This document shows, one piece after another, positions 63,985 to 64,000 of a DNA stretch of 64,000 bases. Source of the DNA: Urophycis tenuis (lineage: Eukaryota; Chordata; Actinopteri; Gadiformes; Phycidae); contig JAXIVH010000007.1 in NCBI GenBank assembly GCA_036785325.1, positions 4,141,274-4,205,273 of the forward strand, in the 5' to 3' direction. Made by a program: the position numbers and the translations under genes. Under the pieces are notes generated by a model that saw only the letters and a list, made by a program, of their open reading frames with translations, did no database searches and was not told the DNA's origin. Every line of letters starts with the position of its first letter. The stretch's first letter is position 1.

Positions 63985-64000
63985 CTGAGGGGGTGATAGA

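Overview
The window is vertebrate nuclear DNA, almost certainly from a ray-finned (teleost) fish. Six protein-coding genes are recognisable from spliced exon structure with GT-AG borders. The non-coding DNA carries teleost signatures: a decayed Tc1 transposon, fish-type LINE tails and a dispersed repeat with the GCAGACGCTTTTATCCAAAGC core. Dinucleotide repeats, above all (AC)n and (AG)n, and long G homopolymers are unusually dense. That density recalls codfishes (Gadiformes), but this is an inference and not proof of species.

Layout, left to right: vangl2 (minus, stop at 564, canonical ATG at 6358, a further upstream coding exon at 12080-12097); ncstn (minus, 13305-23442, complete, 17 coding exons, 703 aa); copa (minus, 24110-40201, complete, 30 coding exons, 1223 aa); a decayed Tc1 element (about 40640-42150); pex19 (minus, 43551-46241, complete, 8 exons, 299 aa); a MYADM-like MARVEL-domain gene (plus, single coding exon 52055-52936, probable non-coding first exon ending at 48059); about 6 kb with no recognised gene; and the 3' part of nfatc4 (minus, 60383 to beyond the right edge).

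vangl2, ncstn, copa and pex19 form the block found on human 1q23, but here all four lie on one strand, head-to-tail and closely packed, and NHLH1 is not between ncstn and vangl2. The genes do not form a pathway. They cover planar cell polarity (Vangl2), gamma-secretase (nicastrin), COPI vesicle coats (alpha-COP), peroxisomal membrane protein import (Pex19), a membrane MARVEL protein and a calcineurin-regulated transcription factor (NFATc4).

The most interesting signals are: (1) an ATG in an upstream vangl2 exon that splices in frame onto the 5' part of the first canonical coding exon and predicts a 66-residue N-terminal extension of Vangl2; (2) a 209-bp, nearly identical element filling most of one ncstn intron and one copa intron, in each case just downstream of the 5' splice site; (3) pyrimidine tracts at 3' splice sites made of pure C homopolymers; (4) two perfect hairpins in the intergenic DNA before nfatc4. 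Exon borders were read by eye and checked by exon phase and ORF coordinates. Positions next to long homopolymers may be off by one base.
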